Origin: Brevibacterium yomogidense
GTDB taxonomy: Bacteria; Actinomycetota; Actinomycetes; Actinomycetales; Brevibacteriaceae
Direction: 5' to 3'
Length of the DNA: 64,000 nt
Assembly: GCF_016107685.1 (NCBI RefSeq)
Contig: NZ_JABASY010000001.1
Coordinates: 338,187 to 402,186, forward strand
Below, piece by piece: positions 32,741 to 41,287 of this stretch. Under the pieces are notes generated by a model that was given only the letters and a program-made list of their open reading frames with translations, made no database searches and was not told where the DNA came from. Every line of letters starts with the position of its first letter. The first letter of the stretch is position 1. Position numbers and translations under genes: made by a program.

Positions 32741-32813
32741 GGGGGTATGGCGCAATTGGTAGCGCACCTGCTTTGCAAGCAGGGGGTTAGGGGTTCGAGT
32801 CCCCTTACCTCCA
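32741..32813 (+). tRNA. tRNA-Ala (TGC)
   Basis: 73 bases with acceptor GGGGGTA/TACCTCC (one G-U), anticodon arm CCTGCTTTGCAAGCAGG (TGC) and T-arm GGGGTTCGAGTCCCC. It follows tRNA-Ile and DLW-39 as usual near gyrA. Confidence 0.97.
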
Positions 32814-32852
32814 CTCGAGAAACTCGTGAGACAGTGGCTCGTGGTAGAAGAT

Positions 32853-32888
32853 GGCCTCGGCCCGGGAAACCGGCCGGGGCCTTTCTTT
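32853..32888 (+). terminator. Terminator after tRNA-Ala
   Basis: GGCCTCGGCC (32853-32862) pairs with GGCCGGGGCC (32872-32881, one G-T), followed by TTTCTTT. Confidence 0.8.
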
Positions 32889-32959
32889 GTCCGCCTGCCG
32901 GTTTGGTCTCAGTCCGCTCCTGCCGGGTGGCCTCAGCACGCCTGTCGGGGCGCCCGGCG

Positions 32960-33010
32960 TCCATCTACAAGAATTCTTTCCACCTACGCAGTTATATCCT
33001 TGTAGATGGA
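32960..33010. repeat. 12-bp perfect inverted repeat with AT-rich loop
   Basis: TCCATCTACAAG (32960-32971) and CTTGTAGATGGA (32999-33010) flank 27 bases. A second, offset pair, CCACCTAC in the loop and GTAGGTGG just after the right arm, gives an alternative fold. The rest of 32889-33144 shows nothing else convincing. It may be an operator or an mRNA switch of the next gene. Confidence 0.5.
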
Positions 33011-33085
33011 GAAGTTTCAGGTAGGTGGTGGGCTGGGGCGCCGGTGCCGGTGCCGGTGAGCGGGCCTGGGCAGTGAAGATCTGCT

Positions 33086-33122
33086 CTCGGCACGCTTGGT
33101 CTCGGCACGCTTGGTCTCGGCA
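33086..33122 (+). repeat. 15-bp direct repeat upstream of the SnoaL-like gene
   Basis: CTCGGCACGCTTGGT occurs twice without spacing, followed by a partial third copy (CTCGGCA). The repeat ends just before the RBS of the gene at 33145. Confidence 0.7.
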
Positions 33123-33144
33123 TAGGTGGGAAGGAGCACTCCGG

Positions 33145-33597
33145 GTGGAGGACCCTCAGGACATCGCCACGGGTTTCGTCGATGCCTGGAACCGCAAGGA
33201 CGCGGAGGGGATCGCAGAACTGTTCGTGGAGGACGCGGACTTCGTCAACGTGGTCGGCCTGTGGTGGCGCACCCGCGAACACATCCGCCGCGCCCACCAC
33301 GAGGGGTTCACCCGCATCTTCCGTCACTCCATCATGGAGGCGCGTGAAGTGACGGTGCGGAACCTGGGACAGGAAGTCGCCGTGGTCCACTGCGCATGGA
33401 CGCTCACGGGCCAGGACTCGCTGGAGGGGCGCGACGCGGGACGCCGCAGAGGGATCATCAGCTTCACCACTGTCCGCACCCCTGATCAGGGGTGGCGAGC
33501 TGTCGCCGCCCAGAACACGGACCGCATCAACGGCGCAGAGACGCTCATCGCGACGGGTGACTCGCTCCAAGGGGCGGACTACAGGCAGAGGGGTTGA
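33145..33597 (+). CDS. SnoaL/SgcJ-like NTF2-fold protein
   Basis: A 150-residue protein of the NTF2-like superfamily, with DIATGFVDAWNRKDAEGIAE and LFVEDADFVNVVGLWWRTR at the start and WTLTGQDS and ISFTTVRTPDQGWRAVAAQNT at the end. This pattern is annotated as SgcJ/EcaC-like. Members bind small hydrophobic molecules or act as isomerases or cyclases; the substrate is unknown here. GTG 33145 is chosen for GGAAGGAG eight bases upstream; the longer frame to 33025 encodes repeat DNA. Confidence 0.75.
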   Translation: MEDPQDIATGFVDAWNRKDAEGIAELFVEDADFVNVVGLWWRTREHIRRAHHEGFTRIFRHSIMEAREVTVRNLGQEVAVVHCAWTLTGQDSLEGRDAGRRRGIISFTTVRTPDQGWRAVAAQNTDRINGAETLIATGDSLQGADYRQRG

Positions 33598-33682
33598 ACA
33601 CAGGTCCGTTCCATCTATGTCCACGGAGGCAAGCTAGCCTGAGTCGGCATCATGCAAGTCACACAGATGAGAGGTGTTCGGC

Positions 33683-34927
33683 GTGAGCGATGTGGAGATC
33701 AGTAACGTCCGCCCGTGGGGCGGGGATCCGGTGGACATCCGTGTGTCCGGAGGTGTCATCAGGGAAATCGTCCCTCACGACTCCCCGTCTGCTGAGGGTG
33801 CGGCTGCCCGTGACGATGCCCGCGATGCCGAGCACGACCTCGTCCGTCTTGACGGAGCGGGTCGACTCGTCTTCCCGTCGTTCTCCGACGTCCACGTGCA
33901 CCTCGATTCCACGCGGGTGGGGCTGCCGTTCGAACCGAACGAGGTCGAGCGCCGCAACCTCTGGTCGTTCATCCAGAACGATCGGGACAACTGGCGGAAC
34001 GCGGGGGCCTCCGTGACGGATCGAGCCACCCACACACTCGGGCGCGCGGTGGCGAACGGCATGACACGCGCTCGGAGCTACGCCCAGATCGACGCGGACT
34101 GCGGCCTGGAGCGGCTCGAAGGGGTCCTTGCCGCACGTGAAGCGCATGAGGACCGTTCCAGCGTCGAAGTGGTGGCCTTCCCACAGGCAGGGCTGCTGCT
34201 GGAACCCGGCGTCCCCGCACTCATCGAGGAAGGCCTGAGGAACGGGGTCGACCTCGTGGGCGGCATAGACCCCTGCGCACTGGACGAGGATCCCCGCCAA
34301 CACCTCGACATCGTCTTCGATCTTGCTGATCGCTACGGCGTCGGCATCGACATCCACCTCCACGAACCGGGCGAGCTGGGCCTCTTCAGCGCCCAGCAGA
34401 TCATCAAGCGGGTCCGCGCACTCGACATGCGGGGCCAGGTGACGATCGCACACGCCTTCTTCCTCGTCGGCCTGGCCGAGAGCCAGCGTGCGCAGGTGCT
34501 CGCCGAACTCGCGGAGCTCGACATCGCTCTTGCCACCGTCGCCCCCAGCAGCCGAGGCACTCTTCCCCTGCTGGAGATCCTCGAGGCGGGTGTGCGGATC
34601 GGCCTGGGTCAGGACGGGCAGCGCGACTACTGGTCGCCGTACGGCAATACCGACATGCTCGACCGGACGTGGCAGCTCGCCTTCACGAACAACCTGCGTC
34701 GCGATTCCGACATCGAGCGTGCGCTCGAGACGGCGACCCTGGGTGGAGCCCGCGTCATCGATCCGACCACGGATCATGGGGCCTCGCGTGGCGTGGGTGT
34801 GGGCGATGCGGCGGACCTGGTGCTCCTCCCGGGTGAGTATCCCGCGTCCGCGGTGATGGATCGGCCTGGCGGCCGCACGGTGGTCCATGCCGGCCGCATC
34901 GTGGCGGAGGACGGAGAACTCCTCTGA
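33683..34927 (+). CDS. Cytosine-deaminase-like amidohydrolase
   Basis: A 414-residue metal-dependent hydrolase of the cytosine deaminase branch. Metal ligands are HVH in FSDVHVHLDSTRVGL, histidines in DIHLHEPGELG and TIAHAFFL, and the aspartate in GLGQDGQRDYW. The last 60 residues form the small beta-domain with the N-terminal strands (ADLVLLPGEYPASAV). The substrate cannot be told; related enzymes act on cytosine, isoguanine or other cyclic amidines. GTG 33683 is preferred to GTG 33674 since GAGAGG ends just before the latter. It converges with panB. Confidence 0.82.
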   Translation: MSDVEISNVRPWGGDPVDIRVSGGVIREIVPHDSPSAEGAAARDDARDAEHDLVRLDGAGRLVFPSFSDVHVHLDSTRVGLPFEPNEVERRNLWSFIQNDRDNWRNAGASVTDRATHTLGRAVANGMTRARSYAQIDADCGLERLEGVLAAREAHEDRSSVEVVAFPQAGLLLEPGVPALIEEGLRNGVDLVGGIDPCALDEDPRQHLDIVFDLADRYGVGIDIHLHEPGELGLFSAQQIIKRVRALDMRGQVTIAHAFFLVGLAESQRAQVLAELAELDIALATVAPSSRGTLPLLEILEAGVRIGLGQDGQRDYWSPYGNTDMLDRTWQLAFTNNLRRDSDIERALETATLGGARVIDPTTDHGASRGVGVGDAADLVLLPGEYPASAVMDRPGGRTVVHAGRIVAEDGELL

Positions 34928-34981
34928 GCCAAGCTCTTCAGGAGAATTGAGCTCCTTACAGGCTGATCAGTGTGGGACTGC

Positions 34982-35830
34982 TCAGAACGAGTGCTCCTCC
35001 GCAGGGAACGTGCCCTGCGCGACGTCCGCTGCGAACGCGTGGGCGGCATCGGTCATCACCGTCGCGAGGTCCGCGTACTGCTTGACGAACCGCGGCATCT
35101 TCCCGGTACGCAATCCCATCATGTCCTGCCACACGAGTACCTGGGCGTCGCAGTCCTTCCCCGCCCCGATGCCGACCGTGGGGATGGAGACCTCTTCCGT
35201 GATGCGCCGTGCGGCATCTGCCGGCACCATCTCCAGGACGACGCCGAATGCCCCCGCGGCTTCCAGAGCCGTCGCTTCATCGACCAGAGTGCCCGCCGCC
35301 TCATCGCGTCCCTGCACGCGGTACCCGCCCAGCTGGTGTTCCGACTGCGGCGTGAACCCGATATGTGCCATGACGGGGATGCCGTTCCGCGTGAGCTTCT
35401 CCACCTGTGGGACCATCTCCAGCCCGCCCTCCAGTTTCACCGCGTGCGCACCCGCCTCCTTCATGAAGCGCGCGGCCGTCCGGAAAGCCTGCTCCGGCGA
35501 CTCCTGATACGACCCGAATGGCAGGTCTGCCAGCACGAGCGAACGTGACACGGACCGACTCACCGCACGCACCAGCGGAAGGAGCTCATCGACCGTCACC
35601 GGCAACGACGATTCGTACCCGTAGACATTGTTCGACGCGGAGTCGCCCACCAGCAGCACCGGAATACCGGCCTCGTCGAAGATCTGAGCCGTGTACATGT
35701 CGTAGCTCGTGAGCATCGACCACGTCTCTTTGCGGTCCTTCATCGCCTGCAGGTGCGGGATGCGCACCCTGCCCTTGCGTGGGGGAGCCGTTGCTCCGCC
35801 GGATCCGTAGGGTGCCGTCTGCTCCGTCAT
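34982..35830 (-). CDS. panB: 3-methyl-2-oxobutanoate hydroxymethyltransferase
   Basis: First step of pantothenate synthesis: transfers a hydroxymethyl group from methylene-tetrahydrofolate to ketoisovalerate. The 282-residue protein shows KETWSMLTSYDMYTAQIFDE, VLLVGDSASNNVYGYESSLP, LPFGSYQ, AVKLEGG and HIGFTPQS, all family motifs, and ends in a QVLVWQDMMGLRTGKMPRFV segment. RBS GGGAGGACC precedes ATG 35830. It stands alone without panC or panD. Confidence 0.95.
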   Translation of the reverse strand: MTEQTAPYGSGGATAPPRKGRVRIPHLQAMKDRKETWSMLTSYDMYTAQIFDEAGIPVLLVGDSASNNVYGYESSLPVTVDELLPLVRAVSRSVSRSLVLADLPFGSYQESPEQAFRTAARFMKEAGAHAVKLEGGLEMVPQVEKLTRNGIPVMAHIGFTPQSEHQLGGYRVQGRDEAAGTLVDEATALEAAGAFGVVLEMVPADAARRITEEVSIPTVGIGAGKDCDAQVLVWQDMMGLRTGKMPRFVKQYADLATVMTDAAHAFAADVAQGTFPAEEHSF

Positions 35831-36049
35831 CGTGGTCCTCCCGGTCGCGTCCGCTGGTGTCCGCGATCAGCCTAGGGAGAGATCTTCATGCAGTGTGATG
35901 TGTGTCATCCTCCGGACTCCGATGCGTGACTGGACGACCAGAGGAGCGGTCGCAGCACCACCCCCGGGTAACGCGGACAAGAGTCGTATGCGAAAGACTG
36001 TGGTCGAGAGCACGGGGGACCGGCCCGCGCTTGCCGATCGCGAAGGGAC

Positions 36050-37603
36050 ATGATGAGCACACAGAATCCGTCCGTCGAACAGAACGTGGACGCGTGGCTC
36101 GCCGCGTACGACGTCCCGGACGCCGATGTCGCGCACCTGGTCTGCGACCGGCACGACCCGGATGCCGTCGCATTCACCTACATCAGCGACGATCTGAGCG
36201 CCGAAGACGTCACCTACGGCCAGCTGAGGGAGCGGTCGCGCAGGCTCGCGACCGTGCTCGCGGAGCACGGGGTGGGCCCCGGTGATCGCGTGCCCGTCCT
36301 CATGGGCAAGCGCCGTGAACTCGTCGAGACACTGCTTGCAATCTGGCGGCTGGGAGCCGTCCAGGTCCCGCTCTTCACGGCCTTCGCGACCGGAGCGATC
36401 CAGATGCGCGTCGAAGGCTCCGCCGCGACGCTCGTGGTGACGGAAGCCTCCCAGCGGTCGAAGCTCGACCCGATCGAGGGCATCGAGGTCCTCGAAGTGG
36501 GCGAGGGCCTCGACGCACGCATCGATGCCGCAGCGCCACTGGCAGACAATGTCGCCGTCGGCGGGGCCGCACCCATGCTGCAGCTGTTCACCAGCGGCAC
36601 GACCGGCAGGCCCAAGGGTGTGCCCGTGCCGACGCGCGCCCTGGCCGCCTTCCACTGCTACATGCATTACACGCTCGACGTGACAGCGGACGACGTCTTC
36701 TGGAACGCCGCGGATCCGGGCTGGGCCTACGGGCTGTACTACGGCATCCTCGGGCCGATGATCGCCGGTCGTCGCAGCCTCCAGCTGACGGCAGGCTTCT
36801 CCGTGGAGTCGACCGTCGCGGTCCTCAAGGAGTTCGGGGTGACGAACTTCGCCGCCGCCCCCACCGTGTACCGGACCCTGTCGAAGTCCGACCTGGTCAC
36901 CGGCATCGACCTGCGCCGTGCATCGTCGGCTGGTGAGCCCCTCACACCGGACGTCGTCGCCTGGGCGCAGGAATCGCTGGGCACGGAAGTGCGCGACCAC
37001 TACGGCCAGACCGAACTGGGCATGGTCATCAACAACAACTGGCACCCGGACATCGCGGAGCCGGTCCGCACGGGTTCGATGGGACAGCCGATGCCCGGCT
37101 ACTCCGCCGGCATCGTCGACGGTCAGATCGCGATAGACGTCGACAACAGCCCCCTCCTCTGGTTCACCGGCTACCACGGCGCCCTGGAGAAGACCGCGGA
37201 GCGGTTCACCGACGACGGACGCTGGTACCTCACGGCCGACACGGGGAAGGTCGACGCGGACGGCTTCTTCTACTTCACCGCCCGCGACGACGATGTCATC
37301 CTCGCGGCGGGCTACCGGATCGGCCCGTTCGACGTGGAGAGCGTGCTCATCACCCACCCCGCGGTGGCGGATGTGGCGGTCGTGGGCCGGCCTGATCCGG
37401 AGGGGATCCGCGGCGAGGTCGTCGAAGCGTTCGTGGTGCTGGCCGATGGGGTGGAGGAATCGGACGACCTGCGCGCGGAGATGCAGAAGCACGTGCGCGA
37501 CGGCTACTCCAAGCACGCCTACCCCCGCAGTGTGCACTTCGTCGATGCACTGCCCAAGACCCCCAGCGGCAAGGTGCAGCGGTACCTCCTCCGGGAGGGC
37601 TGA
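36050..37603 (+). CDS. Acyl/acetyl-CoA synthetase-like AMP-forming ligase
   Basis: ANL-superfamily enzyme, 517 residues. It has the phosphate loop LFTSGTTGRPKG (about 179-190), an Acs-like NAADPGWAYGLYYGILGPM, the YGQTE adenine motif, TADTGKVDADGFFYFTARDD and the C-terminal lysine in PKTPSGKVQRYLLRE. The Acs-like PGWAYG segment points to short- or medium-chain carboxylates. RBS GAAGGGA precedes the double ATG at 36050/36053. It is divergent from panB and ends at a hairpin. Confidence 0.85.
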   Translation: MMSTQNPSVEQNVDAWLAAYDVPDADVAHLVCDRHDPDAVAFTYISDDLSAEDVTYGQLRERSRRLATVLAEHGVGPGDRVPVLMGKRRELVETLLAIWRLGAVQVPLFTAFATGAIQMRVEGSAATLVVTEASQRSKLDPIEGIEVLEVGEGLDARIDAAAPLADNVAVGGAAPMLQLFTSGTTGRPKGVPVPTRALAAFHCYMHYTLDVTADDVFWNAADPGWAYGLYYGILGPMIAGRRSLQLTAGFSVESTVAVLKEFGVTNFAAAPTVYRTLSKSDLVTGIDLRRASSAGEPLTPDVVAWAQESLGTEVRDHYGQTELGMVINNNWHPDIAEPVRTGSMGQPMPGYSAGIVDGQIAIDVDNSPLLWFTGYHGALEKTAERFTDDGRWYLTADTGKVDADGFFYFTARDDDVILAAGYRIGPFDVESVLITHPAVADVAVVGRPDPEGIRGEVVEAFVVLADGVEESDDLRAEMQKHVRDGYSKHAYPRSVHFVDALPKTPSGKVQRYLLREG

Positions 37604-37628
37604 AGCACAGAGATCGGATGTGCATCAC

Positions 37629-37661
37629 ACCGCAGAGGTCTGTCGGCAGGGCCTCTGCGGT
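37629..37661 (+). terminator. Hairpin after the acyl-CoA synthetase gene
   Basis: ACCGCAGAGG (37629-37638) and CCTCTGCGGT (37652-37661) form a 10-bp perfect stem, 26 bases after the stop. No T-run follows. Confidence 0.6.
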
Positions 37662-37808
37662 GCTAGTGTTGTCTCCTCACCTGCGCCGGACTGATGCCCG
37701 AACCCAGCCGCTCCGGACGCTGACGATCACATCCGCACCCCTGAGCACCACCGTGGCTGACCTGCCACCCGTGTGCCGGGACATCACACAGAGACTCGGA
37801 GCACAGCC

Positions 37809-39293
37809 GTGACCACCGATACCGGAAGCATGCCCGCCGTGAAGCGCAACGACGACATAGACCCTGCGGGCATGCGGGTCATCTGGCTCCTGCTCATCGC
37901 CGCGTTCGTCGCGATCCTGAATGAGACGACGATGGCGATCGCCATCCCGGAGCTCAACATCTCCCTGGGCATCCCGCCGGAACAGGGTCAGTGGCTCACG
38001 AGCGCCTTCATGCTCACGATGGCAGTCGTCATCCCCACCACGGGCTTCATCGTCCAGCGGTTCACCACCCGGCAGGTCTTCCTGGCGGCGATCGCCACGT
38101 TCTCGCTGGGAACCCTGCTGTGTCTCGTGTCCTCCGGTTTCCTCCCGCTCCTCCTGGGGCGCGTCGTGCAGGCGGCGGGCACCGGCATCATGCTGCCGCT
38201 GCTCATGACGACCATGATGAACGTGGTGCCACCGCACTCCCGTGGACGGATGATGGGCCGGGTGGGCCTCGTCATCTCGCTGGCCCCCGCGATCGGCCCG
38301 ACGATGTCCGGCATCGTGCTCGACAACCTGGGATGGCGCTGGCTGTTCGGGATCGTCCTGCCGATCGCGCTCATCGCGATGGCCCTGGGCGCGAAGTGGA
38401 TGACGAACCTCGGTGAGACATCCGGGGCACCCTTCGACGCGATGTCCGTGCCGCTGTCCGCCCTCGCCTTCGGCGGCATCGTGTTCGGCCTCAGCCAGTT
38501 CGGCGGCGCGGGTGGCGGTGACGCCGGCGGTTCCGCCGTGCTCGTGTACGGCTGGGGTGCGATCGGCGGCGGCGTCGTGTTCCTCGTGCTGTTCATCTGG
38601 CGTCAGCTGGCGCTGCAGAAGCGGGACGCCCCGTTCCTTGACCTGCGGGTCTTCGTGTCGCGGAACTACGTGCTGTCGGTCATCATCATGGCCGTCGTCG
38701 CACTGTCGATGTTCGGCACCTTCTCGCTCCTTCCGCTGTTCCTCCAGACCGTCGGCGGCCTGTCCGCGGCGCAGTCGGGCATGGTGCTGCTGCCCGGTTC
38801 GCTCCTCATGGGGCTTCTGGGACCGCTCATGGGACGGATCTACGACGCGAGCGGACCCCGTGTGCTGCTGATCCCGGGCACGATCATGATCGCCTCGGCG
38901 ATGTTCGTGTACTCGACGGTGGGTCCGGAGACACCGGTGTGGTTGCTCGTGGTCGTGCAGTCTGTCATGTCTCTGGGGCTTGCCGGGTCGTTCACCCCGC
39001 TGTTCTCCGCGTCGCTGGGATCGCTCGAACGTCACCTCTACTCGCACGGTTCCGCAGTCCTCAACACCCTCCAGCAGGTGGCGGGTGCGGCGGGCACTGC
39101 GATGCTCGTCGCGATCTACTCCGCCGCCCTGCACTCGGGGCAGGCGGCGGGCCTGTCACCCGCTGACTCCGGTGCTCCCGGCGCACGCGCGGCATTCCTC
39201 CTCGCCGCGTTCATCGCGCTCGTGCCGGTCGTCCTCTCCTTCTTCATCCGGAAGCCCGAGGACCAGGAGGAGCAGGAACAGGTCCCCGCCTGA
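37809..39293 (+). CDS. MFS drug:H+ antiporter, DHA2 family
   Basis: A 494-residue transporter with about 14 membrane helices. DHA2-type motifs are visible: LNETTMAIAIPELNISLGIP, LTSAFMLTMAVVIPTTGFIV, LGRVVQAAGTGIMLPLLMTT (motif with Arg) and GRVGLVISLAPAIGPTMSG (antiporter motif C). Likely exports drugs or toxic compounds. GTG 37809 has GGAG eight bases upstream. The next transporter gene starts two bases after its stop. Confidence 0.9.
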   Translation: MTTDTGSMPAVKRNDDIDPAGMRVIWLLLIAAFVAILNETTMAIAIPELNISLGIPPEQGQWLTSAFMLTMAVVIPTTGFIVQRFTTRQVFLAAIATFSLGTLLCLVSSGFLPLLLGRVVQAAGTGIMLPLLMTTMMNVVPPHSRGRMMGRVGLVISLAPAIGPTMSGIVLDNLGWRWLFGIVLPIALIAMALGAKWMTNLGETSGAPFDAMSVPLSALAFGGIVFGLSQFGGAGGGDAGGSAVLVYGWGAIGGGVVFLVLFIWRQLALQKRDAPFLDLRVFVSRNYVLSVIIMAVVALSMFGTFSLLPLFLQTVGGLSAAQSGMVLLPGSLLMGLLGPLMGRIYDASGPRVLLIPGTIMIASAMFVYSTVGPETPVWLLVVVQSVMSLGLAGSFTPLFSASLGSLERHLYSHGSAVLNTLQQVAGAAGTAMLVAIYSAALHSGQAAGLSPADSGAPGARAAFLLAAFIALVPVVLSFFIRKPEDQEEQEQVPA

Positions 39294-39295
39294 CC

Positions 39296-40255
39296 GTGCA
39301 GCCCCTCGTCGCGTGGTGGGAGCGGCACCAGGTGCCGCTCTACCTGCTCGCCATGGTGGTCGCGGCCGCCGTGGGCCTCACGGTCCCTCCGGTCGCTGCC
39401 CCCGCCGAGGCCGCGATCACCCCGGTGCTGGGCCTGCTCCTCTATGCGACGTTCCTGGGTGTGCCCTTCGGCTCACTCACCGCCGCACTGCGTGAGGGGC
39501 GGTTCCTCGCGACCGTCCTCGTCGTGAACTTCGCGGTCGTGCCGGGCATCGTGCTCGTGCTGTCGCGGATCGTCGCACACGACGAGGCCCTGCTGGTGGG
39601 AGTGCTGTTCGTCCTGCTCACACCCTGCATCGACTACGTCCTCGCATTCACGCGGCTGGCGGGAGGTGCGCACGCTCGTCTGCTGGCGATGACACCCCTC
39701 CTCATGCTCGTCCAGATCGCTCTCCTGCCCGCCTACCTCGTGCTGTTCGTGGGGTCCGAGGTCGTGGGGGCAGTGGAGTTCGCCCCCTTCGCCGAGGCGT
39801 TCGTCCTCCTCATCGTGATCCCGCTGCTGGCCGCTGCCCTCACGCAGGCGGTCGCGGCACGCTCCGAGGCCGGCCTCCGCTGGGAGCAGGGCGTCGCGGG
39901 GGCGATGGTGCCGCTCATGATGCTCACGCTCGCGGTCGTCGTCGCCTCCCAGATCGCGGGCGTAGGGGCACGGGTCGGTTCGCTCCTGCTCGCGGTCCCC
40001 GTCTACGTCCTCTTCGCCGTGGTCATGGTTCCCATCGGGATCATCGCGGGACGAGTCGCGCGGCTCGACGTCCCCGGCACCCGTGCCGTCGTCTTCAGCG
40101 CTGCCACGCGGAACTCGCTGGTCGTCCTGCCGCTGGTCCTGGCGCTGCCCGCCCGCTACGACCTGGCACCCCTGGTGGTCGTCACCCAGACACTCGTCGA
40201 GCTCATCGCGATGGTCGTGTTCGTGCGTCTCGTCCCGCGCCTGGTGCGAGCCTGA
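39296..40255 (+). CDS. ACR3/bile-acid-symporter-type transporter
   Basis: A 319-residue membrane protein with about ten helices of the BART superfamily (GLLLYATFLGVPFGSLTAAL, LLTPCIDYVLAFTRLAGG, TRAVVFSAATRNSLVVLPLV). The cysteine in LLTPCIDYV is at the place of the ACR3 arsenite-carrier cysteine, and the proteins are commonly named arsenic-resistance protein. No arsR or arsC is nearby, so arsenite export is not proven. GTG 39296 lies two bases after the MFS stop, implying one mRNA. Confidence 0.8.
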   Translation: MQPLVAWWERHQVPLYLLAMVVAAAVGLTVPPVAAPAEAAITPVLGLLLYATFLGVPFGSLTAALREGRFLATVLVVNFAVVPGIVLVLSRIVAHDEALLVGVLFVLLTPCIDYVLAFTRLAGGAHARLLAMTPLLMLVQIALLPAYLVLFVGSEVVGAVEFAPFAEAFVLLIVIPLLAAALTQAVAARSEAGLRWEQGVAGAMVPLMMLTLAVVVASQIAGVGARVGSLLLAVPVYVLFAVVMVPIGIIAGRVARLDVPGTRAVVFSAATRNSLVVLPLVLALPARYDLAPLVVVTQTLVELIAMVVFVRLVPRLVRA

Positions 40256-40345
40256 GACACTGAGGGGAGCAGTGACCGGGGCGAGAGCCCGGGCACGGAT
40301 CCGTCAGCGTGACCGGCAGCGGCCGGTCGGAGGGGGAGGTCGCAC

Positions 40346-41287
40346 ATGAGCGTCCAGGTCATCAGCGAAGACGTCTCGCAGGCACTCGTCGATGAGGCGC
40401 TCGCGCTGGAATCGGCCAGGGAGGCGTTCATCGCCTCCGTCACGGACGGCACCGTCTACCCGGTCGTCGTCGCGCCGGTCACCGACGAAGGCCATCGCTT
40501 CACCGTGAAGTCCGGTGCGAGCGGCACCTCCGCGGTCATCAAGGTCGGCAGCTACTGGCCGGGCAACGAGGCTCACGGGCTGGCCAACCACGGCTCGTCG
40601 GTCATCCTCCTCCACCCGGACACGGGACGCCTGCGTGCGGTCGTCGAAGCGGCGGCCGGCAACGCCTTCCGCACTGCGGCAGCCGACGCACTCGCCGTGC
40701 AGACCCTCGCCCGCGAGGATTCCCGTGTGCTCACGGTGATCGGCACCGGCCACCAGGCCCGCTACGAGGCCCGCGCCGCCTTCCGTGTGCGCGACTTCGA
40801 CCGCGTGATCGTCGCGGGCCGCCGGCCCGAGGCCGCACAGACGATGGCGGGCGAGCTGCGGGAGCTGCTGGGGGCCTCGGGCGCGGGATCCTTCACCGTC
40901 GAGGCCGCAGGCATCGAAGAGGCCGTCCGGCAGGCCGACGTCGTTGTCACCGCGACGAACGCGATGGCACCCGTCATCGACGCGGACTGGGTGCGCCCGG
41001 GCACACACGTCTCCGCCATGGGCGCCGACGGTTCCGGTAAGCAGGAGCTCGGCCCGGCGCTCTACGAGCGCGCCGCACTCTTCTGCGACCTGCCGGACCA
41101 GTCGCGGGCGATCGGCGAGTTCTCGCACGCCGCGCCCGAGGTCCCGGTCACCGCACTGGGATCCGTCCTCACCGGGGACGCCCCCGGCCGCACGGACCCG
41201 GAGCAGATCACCGTCTTCGACAGCTCCGGCTTCGCACTGCAGGACCTCACGTTCGCGGAGGCGATCCTGCGCGCTGCCGCTGCCTGA
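40346..41287 (+). CDS. Ornithine cyclodeaminase / mu-crystallin family enzyme
   Basis: A 313-residue NAD(P)-binding protein. It has GHRFTVKSGASGTSAVIKVG in the substrate half, Rossmann GTGHQARYEARAAFRVRDF, and VVTATNAMAPVIDADWVRPG and GADGSGKQEL typical for the family. Family members form proline from ornithine or reduce or oxidise amino acids such as alanine. The specific substrate cannot be given. RBS GGGGGAGG precedes ATG 40346. The 3' end overlaps the convergent hydrolase gene by 41 bases. Confidence 0.85.
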   Translation: MSVQVISEDVSQALVDEALALESAREAFIASVTDGTVYPVVVAPVTDEGHRFTVKSGASGTSAVIKVGSYWPGNEAHGLANHGSSVILLHPDTGRLRAVVEAAAGNAFRTAAADALAVQTLAREDSRVLTVIGTGHQARYEARAAFRVRDFDRVIVAGRRPEAAQTMAGELRELLGASGAGSFTVEAAGIEEAVRQADVVVTATNAMAPVIDADWVRPGTHVSAMGADGSGKQELGPALYERAALFCDLPDQSRAIGEFSHAAPEVPVTALGSVLTGDAPGRTDPEQITVFDSSGFALQDLTFAEAILRAAAA

